Positions 18,304 to 27,762 of a DNA stretch of 64,000 nt are shown here, piece by piece (position 1 is the first letter of the stretch; the number at the start of each line of letters is the position of its first letter). The position numbers and the translations under genes are program-made. The DNA is taken from positions 186,001 to 250,000 of the forward strand of contig CAWELH010000003.1 in assembly GCA_963809925.1 (NCBI GenBank), given 5' to 3'. Below the pieces are notes generated by a model, which saw only the letters and a program-made list of their open reading frames with translations, was not told the DNA's origin and did no database searches. Source of the DNA: DASQZK01 sp963809925. GTDB taxonomy: Bacteria; Bacteroidota; Bacteroidia; Bacteroidales; GCA-2748055.

Positions 18304-19773
18304 ATGGCAACACGACGTGATTTAATTAAAACCGACAGCCATGCAGATCCCGGGAATCCACCGACCATCGGATTTTTTGGTGTCGGGCTGAATACGTACT
18401 GGCCGCAATTTCCGGGGCTTCTTGACAGGCTTACCGGTTATCATAACCAGATAGCCGAAAGAATCCGGTCTCATGGCATTGCGCTGGCCGATGCAGGATT
18501 GGTTGACGATCTGGACAAAGCCAGAGATGCCGCCGTGTTTTTTAGCGAGAGAAATGTGTCGGCAATCGTCCTGAATATCTCCACCTATGCGCTGAGTTCT
18601 ACCGTTTTGCCCGTGGTGCGACAGGCGGGTGTACCGGTCATCGTACTGAATCTGCAACCGGTGAAAGCCATCGATTACAAAGCGTTTAATGCCATAGGTG
18701 ACCGGGGTGTCATGACCGGTGAATGGCTGGCACATTGCCAGAGCTGTTCTGCTCCTGAGATTGCCAGTGTTTTCATTAGGGCGGGAATCAAATTCAGGCT
18801 AATCTCAGGCTATATTGACGAGGAATATGTTTGGGATGAGATTGGTGAGTGGCTCCAGGCTGTGAAAGTGGTAAAGGCTTTTCAGTGTACCAATGTCGGG
18901 ATTCTCGGCCATTACTATAACGGTATGCTCGATGTTTACAGTGATTTGACCATTCAGTCATCCACTTTCGGCAATCATTTTGAGCTGCTGGAGTTTGGAC
19001 TGCTGAAACAGCTCAGAGATGAGACGGATCAGGGTGAGATAAAGGAAAAGATTGCACAGTTTAACCGTGAATTCAATGTAGCTGCGTCATGCAGCCACGA
19101 AGAACTGGTCAGGGCAGCGCAAACCTCCGTGGCCCTGGATAAGCTTGTCTCTAAGTTCCAATTAGGTTCACTGGCGTACTATTATGAAGGAAACGGTGAC
19201 GCGGCATATGAAAATATTGTGACATCACTAATTCCCGGTTTTACCCTGCTTACTGGTAGTAATGTTCCTGTGGCCGGTGAATGTGAAATAAAAAATGTGC
19301 AGGCAATGAAGATCATGGACCTTCTCGGTTGCGGTGGTTCCTTTTCCGAATTCTATGCCATGGATTACGATGAGGATGTCGTGATGCTGGGTCATGACGG
19401 CCCGGCGCATTTCAGGATTGCTGAAGGGAAGGTAGGGCTGGTTCCGCTCCCCTTGTATCACGGAAAGCCCGGCAAGGGACTTTCGATACAGATGAAGGTG
19501 AGAAACGGTCCTGTGACTATACTTTCAGTAGGCCAGAATGCAGAAGGGAAGATTTTCTTTCTGGTTGCGGAAGGGGAAAGCGTGGAGGGTCCGGTACTGC
19601 AGATCGGCAATACAAACTCCCGGTATAAGTTCAGCATTTCCGCCCGCGAATTCATAAATCAATGGTCACTGGCGGGCCCTTCGCATCATTGTGCGATCGG
19701 CATCGGGCATATGGCAGGGGTGATCAGGAAGATTGCCGATTTGCTGGATGTTGAATCTGTTCAGGTGTGTTGA
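18304..19773 (+). CDS. L-arabinose/L-fucose isomerase-like protein
   Basis: 489 residues, soluble. Similar in plan to AraA/FucI-fold isomerases: an N-terminal Rossmann-like domain (GFFGVGLNTYWPQFPGLLDRL, ADAGLVDD), a central domain (VGILGHYYNGMLDVYSDLTIQSSTFG) and a C-terminal barrel with YYEGNGDAAYENIVTSLIPGF and GGSFSEFYAMDYDEDVVMLGHDGPAH, the latter resembling the metal-binding His and Glu region. These proteins interconvert aldoses and ketoses. The exact sugar is not readable. No kinase or aldolase partner lies next to it. The AraC-type regulator at 20.3-21.1 kb converges on it. Confidence 0.72.
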   Translation: MATRRDLIKTDSHADPGNPPTIGFFGVGLNTYWPQFPGLLDRLTGYHNQIAERIRSHGIALADAGLVDDLDKARDAAVFFSERNVSAIVLNISTYALSSTVLPVVRQAGVPVIVLNLQPVKAIDYKAFNAIGDRGVMTGEWLAHCQSCSAPEIASVFIRAGIKFRLISGYIDEEYVWDEIGEWLQAVKVVKAFQCTNVGILGHYYNGMLDVYSDLTIQSSTFGNHFELLEFGLLKQLRDETDQGEIKEKIAQFNREFNVAASCSHEELVRAAQTSVALDKLVSKFQLGSLAYYYEGNGDAAYENIVTSLIPGFTLLTGSNVPVAGECEIKNVQAMKIMDLLGCGGSFSEFYAMDYDEDVVMLGHDGPAHFRIAEGKVGLVPLPLYHGKPGKGLSIQMKVRNGPVTILSVGQNAEGKIFFLVAEGESVEGPVLQIGNTNSRYKFSISAREFINQWSLAGPSHHCAIGIGHMAGVIRKIADLLDVESVQVC

Positions 19774-20266
19774 GGTGAATTAAACATCGCCATCGTGTCG
19801 GGGACCTGATCAACCGGGCATTAATACGTATTTTCTAATTGGCAGGGATTGTCGGATTGGTTGTATAGATGGGGATACAATCAGAGACCGCTGTCTTTTG
19901 GGCAGGAAAAGATAAAATTTTGATTATATAAGATCGTTGCAGAAGACATCATATCTAAAATGAAATAGATGGATTGAACCTGCCTCCACCGATGGTGTGT
20001 CTTATGACGAAAAAATTACAGGCAGATAACTACTATTTAAGCATTGGGATTTTTCACCTGAGATATTCACGTTAATCTCCTTACCAGAACGAATTGGACG
20101 ATTCCGGAAGGTTAAGGATTCCGTAGAATACCGCTTGGACGGATTAAGGATGTCGAGGAGGAATAAGAATCCGGTTGTTTCTGGGTACTCACTACCGGTA
20201 CGCAAAAACAATCACGTCGATTGCGTGATCTTTTTCCATATAAATTCAACGTCAAGCTGGAAATTC
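19774..20266. other. 493-bp intergenic region between convergent genes
   Basis: Only a bidirectional terminator (20211-20235) is recognised here. Short open frames exist on both strands around 20000-20260, but none has a start signal or family resemblance. Confidence 0.4.
20211..20235 (-). terminator. Bidirectional intrinsic terminator of the PocR-AraC gene
   Basis: ATCACG (20211-20216) and CGTGAT (20224-20229) form a 6-bp stem with a 7-nt loop. CTTTTT follows on the + strand, and TGTTTTTG follows on the - strand. It lies about 30 bp past the stop of the regulator gene and can stop transcription from both sides. Confidence 0.55.
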
Positions 20267-21115
20267 TTATTTTTTTTCAGTCAGCTGAAATTCATGCGGT
20301 GTGACACCTTCAATCTTTTTAAATACTTTGCTGAAATGATACCGGTTATTAAACCCGCAAATCTGGTAAATTTCGGAGATGGAGTAGTTCTTAAGAAGTT
20401 TTTTTGAATGTTCAATCCGTGTATAATTCAGATACTCATGAAACGTTTTCCCGTAAATCTCCTTGAATTTATGCGTTACAAACGACGGGCTACGGCCAAT
20501 AAATCCAGCAGCGGACTTTACATCGATTGATTTGTCAAGGTTCTCTTCAACATACCGTTTCAAGTAGTATTCCGGTTCAGCCCTTTTAAGTTCGATAAGT
20601 TTATTCTTCAGAATAATGTCGGCAAATTTTTGAAAGAGCTCAGAGATAAGAACTAACTTTTTCTTATCAATAATTTTCATGGAATTGTAGCTTTTTTCAA
20701 GCATGGTTACTTTTGAATGCTCATGAAGTGAGCATTCTTCCAATATAGTTTTGAAATTATGTTCCGACCTGACTTGGCCAAAATGCAAGTACCCGACCAG
20801 GAAGTTTTCAATAAACAAGGGGAGGAACATTTCATATAAACCATTGTAACACCTGTACAGGATTGGTTTTTTCTTTTCATTAGCCTCCCTGAATTTATCC
20901 CTGTCGCACGCAATACATTTGTGCTTCAATTCCTTTTGAATGATCTGGCAATAATTCTGATAATCGCCATTATTTCCGGCAATCTCATTGGTATATTGCT
21001 CATGATCTATAGCGTAAATGAAAGCAGTCCGAATGGAGAACAGGTTCGATAAAAGATCCATCATTTTCTTGATCTCATCTACCTCAATCGTTAATTCTTC
21101 TGTTTGTATTTCCAT
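20267..21115 (-). CDS. AraC-family regulator with PocR ligand-binding domain
   Basis: 282 residues. Residues about 10-165 match the PocR sensory domain: KHKCIACDRDKFREANEKK, YRCYNGLYEMFLPLFIENFLVGYLHFGQVRSE, including the CxxCD and Y-x-C-x-x-G-L motifs that bind small molecules. Residues about 185-282 are a two-helix-turn-helix AraC domain (IGRSPSFVTHKFKEIYGKTF, SEIYQICGFNNRYHFSKVFKKI). It is divergent from the DegT aminotransferase gene; an inverted repeat upstream of that gene (21697-21728) is a plausible binding site. Probably responds to a small hydroxylated metabolite, which I cannot identify. Confidence 0.85.
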   Translation of the reverse strand: MEIQTEELTIEVDEIKKMMDLLSNLFSIRTAFIYAIDHEQYTNEIAGNNGDYQNYCQIIQKELKHKCIACDRDKFREANEKKKPILYRCYNGLYEMFLPLFIENFLVGYLHFGQVRSEHNFKTILEECSLHEHSKVTMLEKSYNSMKIIDKKKLVLISELFQKFADIILKNKLIELKRAEPEYYLKRYVEENLDKSIDVKSAAGFIGRSPSFVTHKFKEIYGKTFHEYLNYTRIEHSKKLLKNYSISEIYQICGFNNRYHFSKVFKKIEGVTPHEFQLTEKK

Positions 21116-21353
21116 AACTGGGATTGTTTTTAAGGAGGTGTACCAGAATTTAGATGATAGTATATTCCCGAATCGAAATTCGGCAGATTTAAATAATTGG
21201 ATCAGAGTCAGCAGTTCGCTATGAAATGTACGGACAAAAACTCTGTTTTACATTTTCCGGGGGAACGGTAAGAAACAGACCCTAACATCTGTATTCAGGC
21301 TATTCCGAAGCCTGAGTAGGTTCCGGGACCTTGCATATCTGTAGCAGGAATCG

Positions 21354-21373
21354 CAGCCGTGGGCTGTTTTTTT
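21354..21373 (+). terminator. Short intrinsic terminator-like hairpin
   Basis: CAGCC (21354-21358), GTG loop, GGCTG (21362-21366), then seven T. It sits inside the divergent intergenic region on the + strand, where no upstream + gene is recognised. It could terminate a short leader or antisense transcript of the regulator. The short stem keeps confidence low. Confidence 0.35.
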
Positions 21374-21696
21374 GAGGGAACATCCAATCGTAAATTTAAG
21401 AAGAAAATGGCAAAAGTCACAATAAATTACCAATTTATCTCTTTGCCTAATTTGATACAATATTTGCATTTTCAGACATTGATTGAGGGGCGCTTATAAA
21501 TTATACTTGTAAACAGTGGAACAATCAATAACCATCTGGTAATTTTGATTCAGCATTTCTGAGAAAAGTAGCTTTATCGGAAGTTTTTTCATAGGTAGCA
21601 GGTTAGGTTTTTACTATGTCTTTGAATTTGAGGATGTTGTTCAGGACAATTTTACTCAATTCAAAACCTGTTGCGGCAGGGAAGTCTTTATGAATG

Positions 21697-21728
21697 GAAA
21701 CAGGTTTTAAATCAATGAAACCTGTTTC
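21697..21728. promoter_or_regulatory. Operator-like perfect inverted repeat upstream of DegT gene
   Basis: GAAACAGGTTT (21697-21707) and AAACCTGTTTC (21718-21728) are perfect 11-bp arms around a 10-nt spacer, about 60 bp before the aminotransferase start. A third copy of the half-site, AAACCTGTT, occurs at 21664-21672. Three spaced copies of one motif suggest binding by a dimeric regulator, most simply the divergent PocR-AraC protein. The rest of the 21116-21788 region shows no gene. Confidence 0.5.
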
Positions 21729-21788
21729 TATTTATAAAGATTAATACATAAACACGGATGTTATTATAATTTAAAATTGGAGGCAATA

Positions 21789-23027
21789 ATGCCTGGACCT
21801 GGAGCCTATTGGTTTGGAAAAGAAGAATATGATGAGGTATTGGAGGTCATGAAGCAGGGGTACCTTTTCCGTTACGGAAGTGAAAATGATCCCAAATTCC
21901 TCCATAAGGTTTTAACGCTTGAGAAGAATTTCGCCGAATACTGTGGTTCAAAATATGCCCTGGCAACATCATCAGGGACATCATCACTACTCATTTCACT
22001 GATCGCACTTGGCCTGAAACCGGGAGACGAAGTCATTGTTCCGGCATATACTTTTGTTGCTACTTATTCAGCCTGTATCTTTGCAGGCCTTGTTCCGGTA
22101 CTGACTGAGATTGATGAGAGTCTTTCAATTGATCCGGAAGATATTGAACACCGGATCACTCCTAGAACGAAGGCAATTATTCCTGTACATATGCTTGGGA
22201 ACGCATGCAATATGAACAGGATCATGGAAATTGCCCGTAAACACAATCTTTTGGTATTGGAAGACAGCTGCCAGGCGGCCGGAGCCTCTTATAAAGGAAA
22301 GAAAACAGGTACCATTGGAGATATGGGAGTTTTCTCCCTGAATATTTTCAAAACCATAAATAGTGGCGACGGCGGCATAGTGGTCACAAATGATAAATCG
22401 TATTACGAAAAAGCTTTCGGCGCCCATGATCAGGGTCACAAACCCAACAGGTTTGGTGTTGAAATCGGGGATCGAAGCATGCTGGGCCTGAATTTCAGAA
22501 TGAATGAGATAACAGCGGCTGTAGCTATTGCCCAGTTAAAAAAACTCGACAGGATCGTTGCCGTACTTCGTGAAAAAAGAGAGAAACTGAAATCACTCAT
22601 TTCTAATGTGAACGGATTTAAGTTCAGGGTTCTGAATGATCCGGACGGTGACATAGCCACAATTTGCACCGTCCTCTTTGACAGCCAGGAACAGGCTGCA
22701 ACCGTTTCAAAAGCGTTATGCTCAAAGACGGTAGATCAGAGCGGCTGGCATATATATTCAAACATGGAACATGTACTGAAACACCTTAAGGAAGTTGGAC
22801 AACCACATACAAAGGGTGCATATCCCAAAACCGATGAAATTCTCAGCCGTGCCCTAAATATAAGTATCGGTGTAGTGGATGACGGTCTGGGTGCCGGATG
22901 GGGGATTAATATCAATTCGTCTGACAAAGACATCGAATTAGCCGCAAACCAATTTATCGAAGCCTGTAAACTGACCCGTGTCAAAGAAAATCCCGATATC
23001 CTAAACAATAAGCAGGCATTCCGGTGA
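21789..23027 (+). CDS. DegT/DnrJ/EryC1/StrS-family PLP aminotransferase
   Basis: 412 residues from ATG 21789. A longer frame begins with TTG at 21777, but GGAGGC at 21779-21784 is a good ribosome-binding site for the ATG 5 bp further on, so I use the ATG. Signature elements: LATSSGTSSLLISLIALGLKPGDEVIVPAYTFVATYSA, PVHMLGNACNM, LVLEDSCQAAGASYKGKKTGTIGDMGVFSLNIFKTINSGDGG. The Lys of IFKTINSGDGG is the expected PLP-binding residue. Members transaminate keto-sugars (amino-sugar synthesis) or cyclitols. Next come a truncated Gfo/Idh gene and a permease, suggesting a once complete amino-sugar or cyclitol pathway. Confidence 0.88.
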   Translation: MPGPGAYWFGKEEYDEVLEVMKQGYLFRYGSENDPKFLHKVLTLEKNFAEYCGSKYALATSSGTSSLLISLIALGLKPGDEVIVPAYTFVATYSACIFAGLVPVLTEIDESLSIDPEDIEHRITPRTKAIIPVHMLGNACNMNRIMEIARKHNLLVLEDSCQAAGASYKGKKTGTIGDMGVFSLNIFKTINSGDGGIVVTNDKSYYEKAFGAHDQGHKPNRFGVEIGDRSMLGLNFRMNEITAAVAIAQLKKLDRIVAVLREKREKLKSLISNVNGFKFRVLNDPDGDIATICTVLFDSQEQAATVSKALCSKTVDQSGWHIYSNMEHVLKHLKEVGQPHTKGAYPKTDEILSRALNISIGVVDDGLGAGWGININSSDKDIELAANQFIEACKLTRVKENPDILNNKQAFR

Positions 23028-23251
23028 TATCTCCTTTTAAATGGGCAGTACATTGCTCCGGTCCGGAGTAATTTCCGATGTATACCAGTAATTACAATAT
23101 GGGCCTAAAAAGACAGGATGGTGCGAAGAATTTCTAAACACAAAAAAGTAAAGATTGCGAATACCATCTGCGATATTCCGGCCTTTTGTTATTCTTCGTT
23201 TGAAAATTCACTGTTCCGGCATTTAATAAAAAACTTTTAATAGGACCGGCC

Positions 23252-23473
23252 ATGTCAGTAGCAGAAATCAATGTTGCTTTAATAGGACATAAATTTATGG
23301 GAGTGGCGCATTCAAACGCGTTCAGAAATGCCGCCATGTGGACCGGCATTCCCGTAAAGATTAGGATGAAATGTCTCTGCGCCCAGGATGAAACTGAAAA
23401 CCTTAAGGCCTTCGCAGACAAATACGGCTGGGAGAATGTGAAAGATGTCTTAACAAAGGATATACCAGCATGA
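23252..23473 (+). pseudogene. Truncated Gfo/Idh/MocA oxidoreductase (N-terminal 73 residues)
   Basis: MSVAEINVALIGHKFMGVAHSNAF is the NAD(P)-binding start of Gfo/Idh/MocA dehydrogenases, with the family's GxKFMGxAHSNAF pattern, followed by DKYGWENVKDVL. The frame ends at TGA 23471-23473 where about 300 more residues are expected. The stop overlaps the ATG of the permease (ATGA at 23470-23473), so the truncation joint lies at the permease start. It may be translationally coupled to the permease but cannot be a functional oxidoreductase. This is probably a deletion that removed the catalytic part and any genes in between. Confidence 0.75.
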
Positions 23474-24861
23474 GCATCCAAGACAATAATAATGACATCG
23501 GATTAAAAAGGGTCTTATCACTAAGTGATCTCGTTATTTACGGGATCATCCTTATCCAGCCTGTAGCAGCTCTCCCTTTATTCGGTCATGCCAATAACAT
23601 CTCCCGTGGGCATGCCGTGACCACCATCCTGATTGCCATGGTCGCAATGATCTTTACAGCCATCAGCTACGGCAGAATGGCAAACCGTTATCCTTCGGCA
23701 GGTTCTGCATATACCTATGTCGGTAAAGGAATCAGCCCATATCTCGGATTTGTCGCCGGCTGGTCGATGTTTATGGATTATTTGTTCATTCCGATACTTT
23801 GCGTTATTTTCACGAGTATTGCCGCAAACCACTTACTGCCTTATATCCCATATCATATATGGATCTTCGTTTTTATCGGAGGCTTCACTGCCCTCAATCT
23901 GAATGGGATTAAGGTTGCCTCCAGAACGAATTGGCTGCTGATGATCATCATGAGCGTGGTGGTCTTCTATTTTATGGCGGCAGCCATCCGTTTTATCATC
24001 GAAAAAAACGGATGGGGCGGTCTCCTGTCCACCCGGCCATTCTATAATCCAGAAAGTTTTTCAGTAAATGCCATCGGATCTGCCACAGCACTTGCAGCGC
24101 TAACGTACATCGGCTTTGATGGTCTGACTACCTTGTCCGAAGAGGTCAAAAATCCAAGGCGGAATGTACTGATCGCCGCGGTGATGACATGCCTGATCAC
24201 AGGAATCTGGAGCGGGGCACAGGTTTACCTCGCACAGCTATCCTGGCCGGACTGGATGTCTTTTACAAGGGGAATTACCGACGAAGCAGCCAGAAATAAT
24301 GCGCTCGATACTGCTATCATGTCTGTTGCACACCGGGTAGGTGGTTCACTCCTGGATGCCTCCTTGTCCATCATCCTGTTAGTTGGAAGTATTGGTTCAG
24401 GAATGACCGGACAGCTCGGGGCAGCGCGGCTCCTTTACGGGATGGGCCGCGACAGCGTGATTCCGAAAGGTATCTTTGCACATCTGGGGAAAAAGAGCGC
24501 GGTTCCGGACTACAATGTAGTATTTATTGGTGTCCTGGCTTTAATTGGTGCAATGCTGCTCAATTATGAGGAATGTGCCAGACTTATAAATTTCGGAGCC
24601 TTTTTTGCCTTTATGGGCGTCAATTTAGCTTCAATCAGGGAATATTACATCAAAGAAAGATCAAAATCGATCCGAATGTTTTTCAGGTATCTGTTACCAC
24701 CAGCAGCCGGATTTATTATTTGCCTGATCATATGGCTCAACTTACCGCTGAAGACCTTTATTATCGGGGGAAGCTGGATGTTGATCGGTATCATTTACCT
24801 TGGCGTACGAACAAAGGGTTTCAGGAAAAGCACAACCATGATCGACTTTAAGGAGGCATAA
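23470..24861 (+). CDS. APC-superfamily amino acid/polyamine permease
   Basis: 463 residues with about 12 hydrophobic segments and no signal peptide. The N-terminal RVLSLSDLVIYGIILIQPVAALPLFGHANN and the SYGRMANRYPSAGSAYTYVGKGISPYLGFVAGWSMFMDYL segment are typical of APC transporters, as are YIGFDGLTTLSEEVKNPRRNVL and ARLLYGMGRDSVIPKG. Inner-membrane uptake of an amino acid or amine is likely; specificity is not readable. Its ATG overlaps the stop of the truncated Gfo/Idh gene. It converges with the phosphofructokinase gene 48 bp away. Confidence 0.9.
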   Translation: MSIQDNNNDIGLKRVLSLSDLVIYGIILIQPVAALPLFGHANNISRGHAVTTILIAMVAMIFTAISYGRMANRYPSAGSAYTYVGKGISPYLGFVAGWSMFMDYLFIPILCVIFTSIAANHLLPYIPYHIWIFVFIGGFTALNLNGIKVASRTNWLLMIIMSVVVFYFMAAAIRFIIEKNGWGGLLSTRPFYNPESFSVNAIGSATALAALTYIGFDGLTTLSEEVKNPRRNVLIAAVMTCLITGIWSGAQVYLAQLSWPDWMSFTRGITDEAARNNALDTAIMSVAHRVGGSLLDASLSIILLVGSIGSGMTGQLGAARLLYGMGRDSVIPKGIFAHLGKKSAVPDYNVVFIGVLALIGAMLLNYEECARLINFGAFFAFMGVNLASIREYYIKERSKSIRMFFRYLLPPAAGFIICLIIWLNLPLKTFIIGGSWMLIGIIYLGVRTKGFRKSTTMIDFKEA

Positions 24862-24909
24862 AAATTACAGGTTGATGTACCTGGGTGACAGTGGCTCCTC
24901 GTGAAATCC

Positions 24910-26034
24910 TTACTTATCCCCCAAACACGTTCCCACCTTCCTGGCGCTCTTTATCCACTCATGATCCGCCGGTACCAGCTTTGTTTTTCCAACAACGCTT
25001 TCCAATGGTACCGGGACAGTATGATCACCTTTCTTTGCCACGAGTATTCCCCAGGTTTCACTGTTGATGTAATCAACCGTTGCCGTTCCCAGACTTGTTG
25101 CGAGTAGCCGGTCGGCAGCCGATGGTGTGCCTCCACGCTGAACATGTCCGAGTATGGTCACCCTGGAATCCAGTCCTGTCCTTTCCTCGAGCGATGATGA
25201 AAGCCGCATTGTGTTACCACTATGCTGTGCCTCCAGCTCTTTTAATTTGACTTTGAGTAATTTGCGTTTGTCATGATCCTCTTCTTTCTCTATTTTATCC
25301 CGGATAGCCCGGTGTTTTTTATCCTCGTCCGTCGACATGGCACCTTCAGCTACCGCTACAATACTGAAGTGCTTGCCTTTCCGGCTCCGGTCGAGGATGG
25401 ATTCGGCCACGGCTTCCAATGAATAGGGTATTTCCGGAATCAGTATAACGTCGGCACCTCCGGCGATACCGGCGCCAAGGGTAAGCCAGCCGGCACGGTG
25501 ACCCATGATCTCGACCACGATGATGCGGTGGTGACTATGGGCAGTGCTGTGTAAACGGTCGATGGCGTCCACGGCAACGCTTAGCGCCGTATCAAAGCCG
25601 AAGGTCACGTCGGTGCCTTCCACATCGTTATCGATCGTTTTGGGTAGCGTGATCACATTCAGCCCTTTCTGCATCAGACGATAGGCATTTTTTATGGTCC
25701 CACCTCCTCCAAGACATACCAGTGCATCGAGATGGTGATTGTGGTAATTCTCCACGATCACATCCGTCATATCGACCAGGTTCCCGCCCATGGGCATTTT
25801 GTGCGGCTTGTCGCGGCTCGTTCCCAGGATGGTTCCCCCGATGGTCAGTATTCCCGACAACAGCTCATTTTCCAGTCGGACGGAACGGTTCTCCATGAGA
25901 CCCCGGAACCCGTCCCTGAAGCCAATGACTTCAATGCCGGAGTAGGAAGTTGCTGTTTTACCAATTGCGCGGATGGCTGCGTTCAAACCCGGGCAGTCCC
26001 CTCCGGATGTTAATAGTCCAATATATTTTGCCAT
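24910..26034 (-). CDS. 6-phosphofructokinase, group III-like
   Basis: 374 residues. GLLTSGGDCPGLNAAIR opens the nucleotide site; PKTIDNDVEGTDVTFGFDTA (131-150) carries the catalytic Asp of the TIDND motif; MGHRAGWL binds sugar phosphate; GHVQRGGTPSAADR is the C-terminal signature. At 109-113 the sequence reads GGGGT where ATP-dependent enzymes usually have GGDGS; the second position of the pair is Gly, compatible with ATP rather than pyrophosphate use, while the Lys of PKTIDND is shared with the pyrophosphate/group III branch. The phosphoryl donor therefore cannot be fixed by reading. Catalyses phosphorylation of fructose 6-phosphate in glycolysis. Confidence 0.92.
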   Translation of the reverse strand: MAKYIGLLTSGGDCPGLNAAIRAIGKTATSYSGIEVIGFRDGFRGLMENRSVRLENELLSGILTIGGTILGTSRDKPHKMPMGGNLVDMTDVIVENYHNHHLDALVCLGGGGTIKNAYRLMQKGLNVITLPKTIDNDVEGTDVTFGFDTALSVAVDAIDRLHSTAHSHHRIIVVEIMGHRAGWLTLGAGIAGGADVILIPEIPYSLEAVAESILDRSRKGKHFSIVAVAEGAMSTDEDKKHRAIRDKIEKEEDHDKRKLLKVKLKELEAQHSGNTMRLSSSLEERTGLDSRVTILGHVQRGGTPSAADRLLATSLGTATVDYINSETWGILVAKKGDHTVPVPLESVVGKTKLVPADHEWIKSARKVGTCLGDK

Positions 26035-26471
26035 TACATTTGAATTACAAGATATTAATTGCCTGTGCTAAGACCCTAACACTTTATATATACACATTTA
26101 TATGCCAAAAATCCGAAAAAACAATGATTTACAAAAAAAAAGAATCAAATATTCACCTGAGTTTAGGTAACGTATACTATTAATATTTGTTTACCTATAG
26201 TTTCCGCGGAACATTGGTTCACTGTAGGCGAAACATCGTTGAAAATCGAATAACAATAATGGACATAAGAACAATAAAGGGTTATCCTGAATGCAGCCTG
26301 TTCGTTTTGACCGCTGTGGTTACTTCAATTGGGACACACAGGAATTATTCAACGTTTATCAGGTTTTCACATGTGGGTTATTGTTGGCTTAGCCCTAAAG
26401 GTTTAACATGTACCATTGTCGGAAGGCTATTTTTTAGTAGCTTTATTTCCCGGAGGATTAATAAATATGTT
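26035..26471. other. 437-bp divergent intergenic region
   Basis: Separates phosphofructokinase (-) from the DUF4249 lipoprotein (+). An open frame runs from 26187 into the lipoprotein, but its first 95 codons precede the signal peptide and do not look like protein; I treat them as untranslated leader. No recognised promoter or RNA. Confidence 0.4.
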
Positions 26472-27719
26472 ATGCATCTGATAAATAATAATTTCGTCAC
26501 GTTTATTGGTTTACTACCATGCATATTTTTCTTAGGTACCTGCAGCGAGCCTTTTCATCCGCAAACTGAATCATCCGAAATATCAAATTTGCTCGTAGCT
26601 GAAGGCCTGATTACCGATGAAGAAGCTCCGTTCCGTGTTAAACTTTCGAGGCCTTTCGAGGTAAATAATCTCCTTCAGATATTCGGACAGCCGGTTAGTG
26701 GGGCGAATGTTCAGATATTTGACGACCATAGCAATTTTTATCAGCTTGAATACACCGATAAGGGCTGGTATGAAACGGAGGACAAACATCTGAAAGCAAC
26801 AGTGGGATATTCCTACACGCTACACATCACCACTGATGATGGTATGGACTATGAATCAACACCTTCACTTATGCTGGACGTTCCGGGAATCGATAGTGTT
26901 TATTTCAGGGAGGATTCTATTGTTACATTTGAGAATCCGCGCGCACCGACTGAGGATCGCCTGGGTATATTTGTGAATGCAACGGATCCGGAAGGGGAAA
27001 CAAAATACTGGAAATGGGATTTTGAAGAAACCTGGGAAGTCAGATTACTTACAGACAGTATTGCCATAAAACTCTCGGAAGGAGAAACTTCCCCGCCATT
27101 TATAGTCAAAGTGAATATTGAGCTTGCAGAAGGGGTGGAAAAAACCTGTTTCATAACCACACCGTCAAAATCAATTTTGGTCGAATCGACGAAAGATAAT
27201 CCTGAAGACAAAATACGCAACTTCCGGTTATTATCGGTACCGCCCAAAAACGACCGATTCTTTATTAAATACAGTTTACTTGTCCGGCAATACGCCGTGA
27301 CCAGAGATACTTACCTGTACTGGAAAAGTCTTCGTGAAGCCAATGAAAATAACGGCAGTTTATACGACCGTATTCCATCGCAGATCTTTGGAAATATCAG
27401 CTGCTGCAATGGTAAAGGACATGCCCTCGGCTATTTTTCTGCCGCGGCAGTGAAATCGAAACGCATATTCATACACCCTTACGATGTTCATATTGAATCG
27501 CAAAGCGCATATGAAGGTTGTGGATATGGAGACTATAGCCTTGGAGGAATAAACTATCTGGTTGGGACGTATATCATCACGCCGAATTTGCTTGAAGGAC
27601 ATGTTGAGGATCCGAATAATTTTCCGGGATTATACACGCCGAAGGAGCTGTGGACAACAAATAAATATTGTTCCGACTGCCGTACTTATGGTACGACTGA
27701 AAGACCCGATTTCTGGTAA
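26472..27719 (+). CDS. DUF4249-family lipoprotein
   Basis: 415 residues from ATG 26472, chosen because a proper lipoprotein signal (MHLINNNFVTFIGLLPCIFFLGTC) begins there. GGAGG lies upstream at 26453-26457, rather far from the ATG. The body fits DUF4249 (LLVAEGLITDEEAPFRVKLSRPF, NVQIFDDHSNFYQLEYTDKGWYETEDKHLKATVGYSYTLHITTDDG, FRLLSVPPKNDRFFIKYSLLVRQYAVTRDTYLYWKSLREANENNGSLYDRIP, and cysteine pairs at the C-terminus). DUF4249 genes usually follow a TonB-dependent receptor; none is adjacent here, so this copy is orphaned. Outer-membrane lipoprotein of unknown ligand. Confidence 0.8.
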   Translation: MHLINNNFVTFIGLLPCIFFLGTCSEPFHPQTESSEISNLLVAEGLITDEEAPFRVKLSRPFEVNNLLQIFGQPVSGANVQIFDDHSNFYQLEYTDKGWYETEDKHLKATVGYSYTLHITTDDGMDYESTPSLMLDVPGIDSVYFREDSIVTFENPRAPTEDRLGIFVNATDPEGETKYWKWDFEETWEVRLLTDSIAIKLSEGETSPPFIVKVNIELAEGVEKTCFITTPSKSILVESTKDNPEDKIRNFRLLSVPPKNDRFFIKYSLLVRQYAVTRDTYLYWKSLREANENNGSLYDRIPSQIFGNISCCNGKGHALGYFSAAAVKSKRIFIHPYDVHIESQSAYEGCGYGDYSLGGINYLVGTYIITPNLLEGHVEDPNNFPGLYTPKELWTTNKYCSDCRTYGTTERPDFW

Positions 27720-27762
27720 GGGGTAAATAGCTAGCCGCCAACCTATCTGAGTAATACTAAAT

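Noticed and set aside
21777..21788. TTG start giving four more residues for the DegT protein
   Set aside because: GGAGGC here is a ribosome-binding site for ATG 21789, which gives the usual family start.
26187..26471. N-terminal extension of the DUF4249 frame
   Set aside because: The lipoprotein signal begins at 26472; the extension has no protein-like composition and precedes the signal.
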